Part shown: positions 15,147-23,249 of the stretch, one piece after another
How positions within the stretch are numbered: position 1 is the first letter of the stretch
Layout: every line of letters starts with the position of its first letter
NCBI GenBank assembly: GCA_001468855.1
Contig: LDIV01000001.1
Span: 86,962 to 118,122, forward strand
Direction: 5' to 3'
Source: a candidate division TM6 bacterium UASB124
Lineage (GTDB): Bacteria > Dependentiae > Babeliae > Babeliales > RVW-14
DNA length: 31,161 nt
Translations under genes and position numbers: made by a program
The notes under the pieces: model-generated
Told to the model about the DNA's origin: nothing
Databases searched by the model: none
Seen by the model: the letters and a program-made list of their open reading frames with translations, nothing else

Positions 15147-17537
15147 ATGAAGTTATCACTTGCGTGGATTTTTGATCATATTGATGCCAATTGGAAAGAA
15201 CAAAACATAGACAACTTGGTTGCTCTTTTTAATAAAAGAACCGCTGAGATTGAAGATTTTTACCGACTCAGCTACGATCTCAATAACTTTTTTATTGGCA
15301 TTCAGACAAAGAACACCGCAACAAGCATAACCATAACTATCCCTGAGCTTAGCCACGATATTGAACTTCCTCTACGTTCTACAACCATTGACATGATTCC
15401 TACAACAACAACCGTACTTTATTTTATGGTGAAAAAAGAAGGTAATTCGTTCAAATGGGCAACACTGACTGACTTTGGTGTTGAAAAAGAAGGTCTTATT
15501 CCTGCGCTTGATGTCCCATCAGAAGCATTGACAGGTGGATGGAGAACAATCTTTGAAGCAGAGGACGTAATTCTTGAAGTTGATAATAAATCCATTACCC
15601 ACCGACCAGATATGTGGGGACATCGCGGATTTGCCCGAGAAATTGCAGCATTCTTACATCTGCAACTTCATCCCAAACAACGTTTTTTAAAAGAATTACC
15701 TGTTCAAACATTTACCAATGAATCTCAAACAACCGCATCAACACCATTTAACATCAAAAACCAAGCGCAACAGGCATGCTCCCGTTTTGCCGGATTTTAT
15801 ATCTCATCTCTAGAAAATAAACCTACTCCATTATGGCTTGCAAGCAGACTCCTAAAAGTTGGCAGTCGTCCTATTAACGCACTGGTCGATTTAGCTAATT
15901 ATGTCATGTTGGATTGGGCACAACCATTACACGCTTATGACGCTGATAAAATTTCTGAACAAACAATAATCATTCGCATGGCTCATGACCAAGAAAAGTT
16001 GACGCTTCTTGATTCTACAGAATGTTCATTAACAAAAAATGATCTTGTTATTGCCGATACAAAAAAAGCATTATGCCTGGCAGGTGTTATGGGAGGACTC
16101 AACAGCTCTCTGGCCGCTCCAACAAAATCATTGTTCCTTGAGGGCGCAACCTTTGATGCCGGCCATATCAGACGATCTGCTCAACGGTACAAAATGAGAA
16201 CAGATGCCTCTGCCCGTTTTGAAAAAACCCTTGACCCAAATCAAGTCATTGATGCAATCAAACGTTTTATTAAGCTCATCGATGATAACAATCTGCGTAC
16301 CCACTATGCACAAGAAATAATCTCGGTGGGTACCGATGCAGCAACGCAAGTAATTGAGGTTTCTCATGAATTTTTGGAAAGAAGAGCCGGATGCTCATTC
16401 ACCGAGGATGATATCATCCAATTATTATCTCGGCTTGAATTTAAAGTTCTTAAAAGTTTTAACGTTGACCAAAAGGTTATTTATCTCATTACAATACCAT
16501 CATTTAGAGCCAGCAAAGATATTAAAATAAAAGAAGACATCGTCGAAGAGGTAGTTCGTTGTTTTGGCTTTGAAAACATTACACCACAATTTCCAACAAT
16601 CACACGAACTCCATTTGATTTAAGTAAAGTCAAACGGCTGAGCACTATTAAACATTTTTGCGCATCAGCAGCAAGCATGACTGAACAACAAAATTATTCC
16701 ATGGATGATGAGCAATTCATCAAAAAACTTGGTATTAATCCTGAAAGAGCCATCACCATTGTTAATCCTGTTTCTGAAAACTATATGCACATGATTTCAT
16801 CTCTTGTTCCCGGGTTGCTTAAGAACATCACCGACAACCATATCTACCAAGATGCATTGTCATTTTTTGAATGCGCTCGCATCTGGAAAAAACAAAAGAA
16901 TGAACCGGTCGAGCAACAAGCAATTGCCGGCATTTTTTTCAAAAAACGTACGGCTGTCGATTTTTATCAATGCAAGCAACATCTCACAAATCTTTTTGCA
17001 ACGCTTGGGTTTGATCGGCATGCAATCACGTGGCATAAGGCTGACAAACAACCAGCCGCATGGTATCGTCCCTACCAAACAGCGATACTTATGTATAAGC
17101 AACAACTAATCGGCGTAGCCGGCAAGGCAGATCCTATACTTCTCAATAAACTTGATATTGACGTACCATGTGATGCATTTATCTTCGAGCTCGACGGCAA
17201 TTTCTTGCTTACTGAACAACATGCAACAAAAATGTACCAACCAATAAGCAAGTTCCAAGAAAATTATTTCGATGTAAGTCTGTTTGTTCCACGCAAACTT
17301 GAAACAGCACTACTAGAACAATGCATCCAAACGTCAAATCCTCTTATTAAATCAGTTGATTTAATCGATATTTTTGAAAGAGAAGCTGAACCTCAAGAAA
17401 CAACCGACGTTCGAGCTCTTACATTTAGAGTGTGGCTCGGCCTTGCTGAAAAAACATTAGAAAAATCAGATATTGATATGGTCAGGCAACATGTTGTTGC
17501 CGTTCTTGAAAAACTTGGGGCAAGGGTACGCATGTGA
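15147..17537 (+). CDS. pheT: Phenylalanine--tRNA ligase beta subunit
   Basis: The large beta subunit of PheRS, 796 residues, full length. Order: N-terminal domain with the tRNA-binding insertion region (about 40-150), EVDNKSITHRPDMWGHRGFAREIAAF, the B3/B4 editing domain (about 210-400) with SRPINALVDLANYVMLDWAQPLHAYDADKI, the B5 domain, a core containing NPVSENYMHMISSLVPGLL, and the ferredoxin-fold anticodon-binding domain at the C-terminus (FQENYFDVSLFVP ... EKLGARVRM). The catalytic alpha subunit gene pheS is not in the window, so the usual pheS-pheT pair is split or lies elsewhere. The final ATG-TGA overlaps the GTG start of lspA. Confidence 0.95.
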   Translation: MKLSLAWIFDHIDANWKEQNIDNLVALFNKRTAEIEDFYRLSYDLNNFFIGIQTKNTATSITITIPELSHDIELPLRSTTIDMIPTTTTVLYFMVKKEGNSFKWATLTDFGVEKEGLIPALDVPSEALTGGWRTIFEAEDVILEVDNKSITHRPDMWGHRGFAREIAAFLHLQLHPKQRFLKELPVQTFTNESQTTASTPFNIKNQAQQACSRFAGFYISSLENKPTPLWLASRLLKVGSRPINALVDLANYVMLDWAQPLHAYDADKISEQTIIIRMAHDQEKLTLLDSTECSLTKNDLVIADTKKALCLAGVMGGLNSSLAAPTKSLFLEGATFDAGHIRRSAQRYKMRTDASARFEKTLDPNQVIDAIKRFIKLIDDNNLRTHYAQEIISVGTDAATQVIEVSHEFLERRAGCSFTEDDIIQLLSRLEFKVLKSFNVDQKVIYLITIPSFRASKDIKIKEDIVEEVVRCFGFENITPQFPTITRTPFDLSKVKRLSTIKHFCASAASMTEQQNYSMDDEQFIKKLGINPERAITIVNPVSENYMHMISSLVPGLLKNITDNHIYQDALSFFECARIWKKQKNEPVEQQAIAGIFFKKRTAVDFYQCKQHLTNLFATLGFDRHAITWHKADKQPAAWYRPYQTAILMYKQQLIGVAGKADPILLNKLDIDVPCDAFIFELDGNFLLTEQHATKMYQPISKFQENYFDVSLFVPRKLETALLEQCIQTSNPLIKSVDLIDIFEREAEPQETTDVRALTFRVWLGLAEKTLEKSDIDMVRQHVVAVLEKLGARVRM

Positions 17538-17998
17538 AAACCAATCAATTTTTTGCCATAGTATTGGGCATCACTGTTTTTATACTTGATCGCATATCTA
17601 AAATAGTTGCTCTCAGCTTATTATCTGCTACTCCGCAACCACTCTTCTATGGATGCAATCTTGTCATAGTATGGAACCGTGGCGTCACGTGGAGCTTACT
17701 AACGGCACATAACGTACTCGGCTATTGGCTTTTAGTTTCATTTATTACATGTATCATTACCGCATTTGCCATCTATACCATCAAACAACTAAAACACGGA
17801 TTTTCAATAGGCTGGGAAATGTTGGTTTTAGGCGGAGCTTTATCCAATTTAGTTGACCGCTTATGGTATAAAGCTGTTATTGATTTCATCGAACTTTATA
17901 TTGGTCCTTATTCATGGCCAATATTTAATATTGCAGATGTATGTATTGTAATAGGTATTGGAGGTATTCTCTTACGTTCATGGAGACATAACGTATGA
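17534..17998 (+). CDS. lspA: Lipoprotein signal peptidase (SPase II)
   Basis: An inner-membrane aspartic peptidase of 154 residues and four transmembrane helices that cleaves prolipoproteins at the lipobox. The catalytic pair is Asp108 in GGALSNLVDRL and Asp135 in FNIADV, aligning with Asp114/Asp141 of E. coli. The N-x-G-x-(A/T)-(F/W)-S segment is WNRGVTWSLL. It starts with GTG at 17534, overlapping the pheT stop by 4 bases, and ends in ATGA with the next gene, so the four-gene run is translationally coupled. It provides processing for lipoproteins such as the thioredoxin at 2.5 kb. Confidence 0.95.
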   Translation: MKTNQFFAIVLGITVFILDRISKIVALSLLSATPQPLFYGCNLVIVWNRGVTWSLLTAHNVLGYWLLVSFITCIITAFAIYTIKQLKHGFSIGWEMLVLGGALSNLVDRLWYKAVIDFIELYIGPYSWPIFNIADVCIVIGIGGILLRSWRHNV

Positions 17999-18474
17999 AT
18001 GAAACAGTTAAAAAAATTTGTACAACAATTGTTTCAGGTGGCGTTCCTGCTCAATTCCCACTCGGCACATTAGCCGGTTCCCTTTTAGCAATCCCCTTGA
18101 TAATGATGTTCCGCATGGCTAATCATTTTTTTCCACATCTTGATATTTGGTTAATCGGTATTTTTTTATTTATCGCATTTATTCCATTATTCATAGTACT
18201 TCATGCTGAACAGGAATATGTATCACCGCTTGTCATTGACAAAATCATGGGGCTCATGATCGTCTTTATTCAAATCCCCATCACATTAAAGCTTATTGCT
18301 GTTGGCTTTGGCGGTTTTCACATCATGTATATCTTGTTACCATTTCTTGCAAAACAACTGTTTAACATAGACCTCTACCGCATGGGAACTTTTGCCGGAA
18401 TTATTCTTCATGCAAGTTTTACAGGGCTTGCTATCAATCTTATTATGCGCTTAGCACTTTGGATTGCACGGTAA
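17995..18474 (+). CDS. Phosphatidylglycerophosphatase A-like membrane protein
   Basis: A 159-residue membrane protein with about four hydrophobic segments. FPLGTLAGSLLAIPL resembles the APGTxGSLxAxP motif of PgpA, and LVIDKIMGL aligns with the conserved (V/I)-D-E-x-x-G motif. PgpA dephosphorylates phosphatidylglycerophosphate to phosphatidylglycerol. Two features differ from the family: the acidic residue after Asp82 is Lys83, and the proline of the PGT motif is replaced (LGT). Activity is therefore doubtful, or the protein may have shifted function. It overlaps lspA by 4 bases (ATGA) and is followed by comF after 6 bases. The family assignment is moderately confident. Confidence 0.65.
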   Translation: MNETVKKICTTIVSGGVPAQFPLGTLAGSLLAIPLIMMFRMANHFFPHLDIWLIGIFLFIAFIPLFIVLHAEQEYVSPLVIDKIMGLMIVFIQIPITLKLIAVGFGGFHIMYILLPFLAKQLFNIDLYRMGTFAGIILHASFTGLAINLIMRLALWIAR

Positions 18475-18480
18475 CCATTC

Positions 18481-19140
18481 ATGAATATTGTCCAACACAT
18501 TCTTCAATGCTTATACCCAACGTTATGCCGTGAATGCAACGTTGTCATTCCTCCCTCTGATATTTTTTGTGGACATTGCCTAGCCTCAATTCGTCCTATC
18601 CCATCAAAAATTTTCCCCGTCACTAAGGATCTTACACTCACGGTTTTTGCCGTTTCTCATTATGCAACCCCGGTTCGTCGCCTCATCATAAAAAAATTTC
18701 ATGGCGATGTTTTGGCAAGCAGACAGTTGGCGCGCATGATGCTGGCATTTACTCCTCTGCGCAGCATGCCCATAGATTATTTTGTCCCCATTCCACTACA
18801 CTGGACCCGCTATGCCTCACGAGGCTTCAATCAAGCACATGTAATTGCACAATCATTACGCAAGGAAATCAAGAAGCCTGTCCTCAGATTGATATACCGT
18901 TCCCGGCGAACCACATTTCAGTGGAAATTGTCAGCAGAACACCGGCAAACAAATGTAAAGCATGCTTTTGATATACATCCATGGTACAAAATCATGGGTG
19001 CACATAAAATACAAGGGAAAGACATTATTCTGATTGATGATTTGTGTACAACAGGAGCAACACTTGTTCAAGTTGCAAAAGTTATTGCCCGCTATAATCC
19101 GAAATCGCTAACGGCCATTGTTGGCTGCAGAGCCATATAA
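18481..19140 (+). CDS. comF: ComF family phosphoribosyltransferase-like protein
   Basis: A 219-residue ComF/GntX-type protein. An N-terminal zinc ribbon with Cys16, Cys19, Cys30 and Cys33 precedes a phosphoribosyltransferase domain whose PRPP loop is IILIDDLCTTGAT (about 182-194). FVPIPLHWTRYASRGFNQAHVIAQSL is the other family hallmark. ComF is required for DNA uptake in competent bacteria, acting in the cytoplasm with the ComEC channel and the ComFA helicase. Many non-competent genomes keep it for an unclear reason. A ComEC-like remnant is 9 kb away. The last 33 bases overlap the convergent lptC-like gene. Confidence 0.9.
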   Translation: MNIVQHILQCLYPTLCRECNVVIPPSDIFCGHCLASIRPIPSKIFPVTKDLTLTVFAVSHYATPVRRLIIKKFHGDVLASRQLARMMLAFTPLRSMPIDYFVPIPLHWTRYASRGFNQAHVIAQSLRKEIKKPVLRLIYRSRRTTFQWKLSAEHRQTNVKHAFDIHPWYKIMGAHKIQGKDIILIDDLCTTGATLVQVAKVIARYNPKSLTAIVGCRAI

Positions 19141-19734
19141 AAATTCACTATACACACCGTTATGCATATCTATTTTTTGTGCATTAATATCAATATTGCT
19201 TTTGTTCGCTGAAAATTTAAAGTCTTGATGAGTATAGGTTATTGTCTTATCAGTATTCACCAGTTGTGTTGAAAAATTATACGAAATATCGCTACCTTCA
19301 AATACAACCTCCTTAAAAAATCCCTTAACCGGGCCAGAACATACAATAAACTTCCCCTGACGATCAACAAGTGATTTATCCGCATATAAGCTTGCTACAC
19401 TAACGCCATTACGTAGAATTCTGCACAAGACGTTATAGCATTCAACGACATCAGAGACATAATGAAACTTACTCTCTTTGGCAGTGACCACTAATTCATA
19501 GCCTTTTTTTTTGTCAGTTTCACGCAACGTAACATCTTTAATGGTAATAGCAGACATTGATGGCGTCAGACCAGTGTCAGTTGAGTTCATAGCATCAATA
19601 TTTTTGGGCAAGGATTGAGGATATAAATCAGGCTGTTGTTGGTGATGCCGTTCAAAAAAACAACCCCAATAATACACAACAAGAAAGAAAAAAATTAATA
19701 TAAATCCGCTTATTATCAATATCTTTTTTTGCAT
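19108..19734 (-). CDS. lptC: LptC-like LPS export periplasmic protein
   Basis: A 208-residue protein with one N-terminal membrane anchor (about 5-24) and a beta-rich periplasmic domain. The pattern of alternating strands, with AITIKDVTLRE, GYELVVTAKESKF, LYADKSLVDRQGKF, GPVKGFF and DISYNFSTQLVNTDK, matches the beta-jellyroll of LptC/YrbK, which passes LPS from LptBFG to LptA. The GPVK turn and the repeated D/N-G turns are typical. The family is poorly conserved, so confidence is moderate. No lptA or lptB is adjacent. It is convergent with comF and shares 33 bases with it. Confidence 0.68.
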   Translation of the reverse strand: MQKKILIISGFILIFFFLVVYYWGCFFERHHQQQPDLYPQSLPKNIDAMNSTDTGLTPSMSAITIKDVTLRETDKKKGYELVVTAKESKFHYVSDVVECYNVLCRILRNGVSVASLYADKSLVDRQGKFIVCSGPVKGFFKEVVFEGSDISYNFSTQLVNTDKTITYTHQDFKFSANKSNIDINAQKIDMHNGVYSEFLYGSAANNGR

Positions 19735-19791
19735 AATAGCCTAGGATAGCCTGTTTTTATAAGAGAGGCAAAAATTGATCATCCTTTCTAT

Positions 19792-19819
19792 TTGACATAT
19801 CATTTCAATTAGGTAGTTT
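19792..19819 (+). promoter_or_regulatory. Promoter candidate upstream of the secreted Ser/Asp-rich protein
   Basis: TTGACA at 19792-19797 with a weak TAGTTT (19814-19819) 16 bases downstream. The -35 lies in CTATTTGACATAT (19788-19800), identical to 13548-13560. Confidence 0.45.
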
Positions 19820-19862
19820 TTAGAAAAGTATTTTTAGCAACCTCTTTAAAAAAGGAGTTTTT

Positions 19863-20573
19863 ATGAAAAAAATAGTGGGATTAATTGGGCCCTTAAGTTT
19901 ATTTGCTCTGACCTATCTTAATGCCATGAGCAATGCCCCTCTTGATGATACAGACTTAGGCCTATGCTGGCTTTTTGGAGATGATGAACAAGATCAAGCT
20001 ACTGATAATGATGTCATTGTCCACAATAGTGACAACGAAGATAGTGCAGGATCATCAAGCCAATATCTTTCTGTAGACGGCGATAATGAATCATCAAACA
20101 CTCAGTCCAGTGAAGCATCATCTAGTACATCATCGAACGAAGCTGCATCATCATCTTCTTCTGCCTCGGCATCCTCTGATGATGACGATACAACTATGCA
20201 ACCAGCACCACAAACCGTCACACACCAAGAGGACATTATGAAAGAAGGATTTTGCAAACACTTATTCCGCAGACTTTTTGCTCCATGTATTGCAGGCTAT
20301 GTCAAAGTAAACGATACAATTAAACACAAGCTTGCAGGCTGTAAAGAATTTACCTGTAAATGGGGTTGCGCTATCTTCTGTACCAAAACAGGACGAGCTC
20401 TTTTAATCTCATCAGCTCTTACTAGCTATTATATTGCAATAGAAACAGGAATGTGCAATGACCATGTCAATTTTGGATCTTCGGTAGATGTATTGTGCTC
20501 AACGCTTCTTGAAAAAGCACATGACATTTATGAAACAATCAAAAAAATACCGCAAGACAACAAGGACCTCTAA
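19863..20573 (+). CDS. Secreted protein with Ser/Asp-rich linker and Cys-rich C-terminal domain
   Basis: A 236-residue protein with no family I recognise. It has a signal peptide (about 1-21), an acidic segment with D-D-x-D and E-D-S-A-G, then a low-complexity linker (about 60-118) built from Ser, Ala, Glu and Asp with SSSSSASASSDDDD, then a C-terminal domain (about 125-230) with nine cysteines, e.g. FCKHLF, APCIAGY, AGCKEFTCKWGCAIFC, and a short hydrophobic stretch ALLISSALTSYYIAI. The layout of signal, flexible acidic linker and Cys-rich module is typical of exported surface or effector proteins. AAGGAG 7 bases before the ATG supports the start. It is monocistronic, with its own promoter candidate and a hairpin downstream. 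Confidence 0.75.
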   Translation: MKKIVGLIGPLSLFALTYLNAMSNAPLDDTDLGLCWLFGDDEQDQATDNDVIVHNSDNEDSAGSSSQYLSVDGDNESSNTQSSEASSSTSSNEAASSSSSASASSDDDDTTMQPAPQTVTHQEDIMKEGFCKHLFRRLFAPCIAGYVKVNDTIKHKLAGCKEFTCKWGCAIFCTKTGRALLISSALTSYYIAIETGMCNDHVNFGSSVDVLCSTLLEKAHDIYETIKKIPQDNKDL

Positions 20574-20703
20574 AAAAACGGTCCCTCATTGCGGAGGGGC
20601 ATTCGCTTGTACCTAAATTTCAATTATCAATCCAACATACTCATACAAGAGTTTGATTTTGTATCTTTTTCTCAACGCCAATTTCTTTGGATGATTTTAA
20701 CGA

Positions 20704-20765
20704 AGTTCGGGGTTTGAAAATAAGCTTATTGCTTGTTTTTGACAACTCCGAACTCACGTTTTTTT
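20704..20765 (+). terminator. Inverted-repeat terminator shared by the 19863 gene and uvrB; dispersed repeat copy
   Basis: AGTTCGGGGTT (20704-20714) pairs with AACTCCGAACT (20744-20754), 11 pairs with one G-U. The loop contains the palindrome AATAAGCTTATT. On the + strand the stem is followed, after CACG, by seven T (20759-20765), giving an intrinsic terminator for the upstream gene. The right arm runs into the uvrB stop codon (20754-20756), so it may also serve uvrB. The same arm sequence starts the window at 1-21. Confidence 0.6.
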
Positions 20766-22730
20766 CTGCAATTCCAATATCTTATTGCGCAACTCAATCG
20801 CCCGCTCAAAATCTAAATTTTCAGCTGCAAGCTGCATATCCTGTTGCAATTGTTCAATGATAACAGCAAGCTCTCGTTGATCCTTAGCCTTAAGCTTCGC
20901 TAGTTTTTTATAACTATTGCTTGCCTGCATAATACGTTCTTGTAGCTTTGTAATACTCTTGGTCACTTCTCGTTTAACTGATGTTGGCGTAATGCCATGC
21001 TTCTTATTGTATTCCTGCTGCATACGTCGGCGTCGACCTGTCTCATCAATTGCATTGCGCATTGATTGCGTCATTTTGTCAGCATAAAAAAGTACTTTAC
21101 TTTCTATATTACGCGCTGCACGACCAATAGTTTGAATAAGTGAACGAGTATCTCGTAAAAAGCCCTCAATATCAGCATCCATAATTGCAACAAGGGCAAC
21201 CTCAGGCAGATCAAGCCCTTCGCGAAGCAGATTGATACCAACTAAACAATCAAATACCCCAAGACGAAGCTTATGCAACAACTCCGTTCGTTGCGGCGTT
21301 TTAATTTCACTATGCATGTAACAAACTTTTATTTTTTTATTTTCAAGATATTGAGCAAGATCTTCAGCAGCTTTCTTGGTCAAAACCGTTATTAATGTTC
21401 TAAAACCTTTTTCAGACGTTTGTTTAATCTGATTAATAAGATGGTCCAATTGGCCTTCACGCTTGACAACCTCGATGGCTGGATCTGGTATCCCTGTTGG
21501 GCGAACAATTTGTTCAACAATATTTGTGCTTGATTTTAATTCATATTCACCCGGAGTAGCAGAAACAAAGATGACATCGTTAAAATATTTCTCGATTTCT
21601 TCGAACTTAAGCGGCCTATTATCAAATGAGGCTTTGAGACGAAAACCGTATTCAACCAATGATTTTTTACGTGCATAATCTCCATTATACATACCGCGAA
21701 GCTGAGGAATAGCTATGTGTGATTCATCAAGTACTAATAAAAAATCTTTATCAAAGAAATCAAACAATGAATAGGGAGGCTGGCCCTGAAGACGACCATC
21801 GAAATAACGAGAATAATTTTCAATACCGGAGCAATATCCTGTTTCGGTAATCATTTCGATATCATGTTTAATACGTGTTAAAAGACGTTCTTTATATAAT
21901 GGATTGGTCATCTCAACAGATTCTTTTGCCAAATCGGCACGAATAAGCTCTATGGCCGCGTCACGCTTGGTCTGTGTTGTTACAAAGTGTTTGGCCGGGA
22001 AGATAAGAATGTTATCAAGATTTGATACCACTCGATGTTGGTGTTTATCAATAAGTTCAAGCCGATCAATTTCATCGCCAAAAAGTTCAATACGTAGATT
22101 ATCACGCAAATACGGTAAATTAATGGTAACGGTATTACCAACAACGGCAAAGGTACCACACTCACTATGTGTATCATTGCGTTTATACTGAATAAAAATT
22201 AATTTATCTAATAATGTTTTACGAGAAATTTTCTGGCCAACGGCAAGGGGAAAGGTCAATTCTCGATAATCAAAGGGATTTCCAAGAGAATAGATGGCTG
22301 AAACGGAGGCGACAACAATAACATCACGGCGGTTAACAATGGAAGCAGTTGCCTCTACTCGCAACCGTTCGATCTCTGCATTAACTTTAGTTTCTTTAGG
22401 CACATAAACGTCTTGCGCAGGTAAATATGATTCCGGTTGATAGTAGTCATAATAACTGACAAAATAACAGACCTTATTTTCAGGGAAGAAGAGACTGAAC
22501 TCTTCATATAATTGAGCCGCCAAGGTTTTATTGGGAGATATAATAAGAACTGGTCTATTCTGTTGAGCTATGACATTAGCCAGTGTAAACGTTTTACCAG
22601 AACCAGTTACCCCCAAAAGTACAGATTTGCCAGGTCTGTCATTATTAAGGCTGGCAATCGCTTGAGGCTGATCTCCTCCTATAGTAAAAGGAGATGCAAG
22701 TTTAAAAAGACTTTTTTTATTGTTTTTCAT
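20754..22730 (-). CDS. uvrB: Excinuclease ABC subunit B
   Basis: The damage-verification helicase of nucleotide excision repair, 658 residues and full length. Walker A is GVTGSGKT (40-47), and the beta-hairpin that inserts into DNA is in YYDYYQPESYLPAQD. VLDESHIAIPQLRGM, ATPGEYEL, LTKKAAEDLAQYL, and GINLLREGLDLPEVALVAIMDAD with QTIGRAARN are the remaining helicase motifs. The C-terminal UVR domain (LQQDMQLAAENLDFERAIELRNKI) binds UvrC. One small deviation: the DAD-K-EGFLRS motif reads DADIEGFLRD. It is monocistronic and divergent from rpmA. The stop codon touches the repeat hairpin. Confidence 0.97.
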   Translation of the reverse strand: MKNNKKSLFKLASPFTIGGDQPQAIASLNNDRPGKSVLLGVTGSGKTFTLANVIAQQNRPVLIISPNKTLAAQLYEEFSLFFPENKVCYFVSYYDYYQPESYLPAQDVYVPKETKVNAEIERLRVEATASIVNRRDVIVVASVSAIYSLGNPFDYRELTFPLAVGQKISRKTLLDKLIFIQYKRNDTHSECGTFAVVGNTVTINLPYLRDNLRIELFGDEIDRLELIDKHQHRVVSNLDNILIFPAKHFVTTQTKRDAAIELIRADLAKESVEMTNPLYKERLLTRIKHDIEMITETGYCSGIENYSRYFDGRLQGQPPYSLFDFFDKDFLLVLDESHIAIPQLRGMYNGDYARKKSLVEYGFRLKASFDNRPLKFEEIEKYFNDVIFVSATPGEYELKSSTNIVEQIVRPTGIPDPAIEVVKREGQLDHLINQIKQTSEKGFRTLITVLTKKAAEDLAQYLENKKIKVCYMHSEIKTPQRTELLHKLRLGVFDCLVGINLLREGLDLPEVALVAIMDADIEGFLRDTRSLIQTIGRAARNIESKVLFYADKMTQSMRNAIDETGRRRRMQQEYNKKHGITPTSVKREVTKSITKLQERIMQASNSYKKLAKLKAKDQRELAVIIEQLQQDMQLAAENLDFERAIELRNKILELQKKT

Positions 22731-22823
22731 AGACTTTTAAGCTTTGAAGGCCCCCGCTATAATATATTCACTTATTGCTTATTGTATATAGTCCCATTGG
22801 TTTACTCAAAAAACAAAATAATT

Positions 22824-22853
22824 TTGACATTTTTACTAAAATGCACATACTAA
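22824..22853 (+). promoter_or_regulatory. Probable promoter of rpmA-secF
   Basis: TTGACA at 22824-22829 with CATACT at 22846-22851 (4 of 6, spacer 16; TACTAA at spacer 18 is an alternative), about 85 bases before the rpmA ATG in the uvrB-rpmA divergent gap. A second TTGACC at 22886-22891 has no well-spaced -10. Confidence 0.4.
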
Positions 22854-22937
22854 ACTTCTAGTTAATTCCATTAAAAATCATATTTTTGACCCAATTAAAA
22901 TGCATAAAAAATAATATTTAAACAATAAGGATTTAAG

Positions 22938-23198
22938 ATGGCAACGAGTAAAAGTGGCGGCTCTACAAGTAATGGTCGTGAAAGTATATCCAAGCGTCTT
23001 GGTTGCAAACGCTTTGACGGACAAGTAGTCAATGCTGGCGAAGTGATTGTTCGCCAACGTGGAACCAGAATTCACCCTGGTAAAGGTGTATTGCGTGGCG
23101 GTGATGATACCATCTTTGCATGTATTCCCGGCCAAGTAAAATTCCATTCTGGACATAAAGGGAGAAGATACGTTTCTGTTCTTCAGATATCTCAATAA
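22938..23198 (+). CDS. rpmA: 50S ribosomal protein bL27
   Basis: An 86-residue bL27, whose N-terminal tail reaches the peptidyl-transferase centre. [23 protein letters not shown] and [23 protein letters not shown] are the family signature. The N-terminus reads MATSKSGGS rather than the common MAHKKGGGS, and there is no cleavable Firmicutes-type prepeptide. AAGGA precedes the ATG by 6 bases. The usual rplU partner is not upstream; uvrB is. secF follows after about 50 bases. Confidence 0.97.
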   Translation: MATSKSGGSTSNGRESISKRLGCKRFDGQVVNAGEVIVRQRGTRIHPGKGVLRGGDDTIFACIPGQVKFHSGHKGRRYVSVLQISQ

Positions 23199-23205
23199 TG
23201 TCGAG

Positions 23206-23221
23206 ATTGCTGTACAGTAAT
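23206..23221. repeat. Near-perfect dyad ATTgCTGTACAGtAAT in the rpmA-secF gap
   Basis: A 16-base palindrome with one mismatched pair, centred on CTGTACAG, lies 8 bases after the rpmA stop and is followed by a T-rich stretch (GTTTTTTTG). It is too tight for a good RNA hairpin; a protein-binding site or chance are both possible. Confidence 0.2.
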
Positions 23222-23249
23222 TGTAAGTTTTTTTGTAGACGGAGAGACT

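Noticed and set aside
20583..20598. CCCTC/GAGGG hairpin after the secreted-protein gene as terminator
   Set aside because: Only five pairs and no following T-run; the hairpin with T7 at 20704-20765 is a better terminator.
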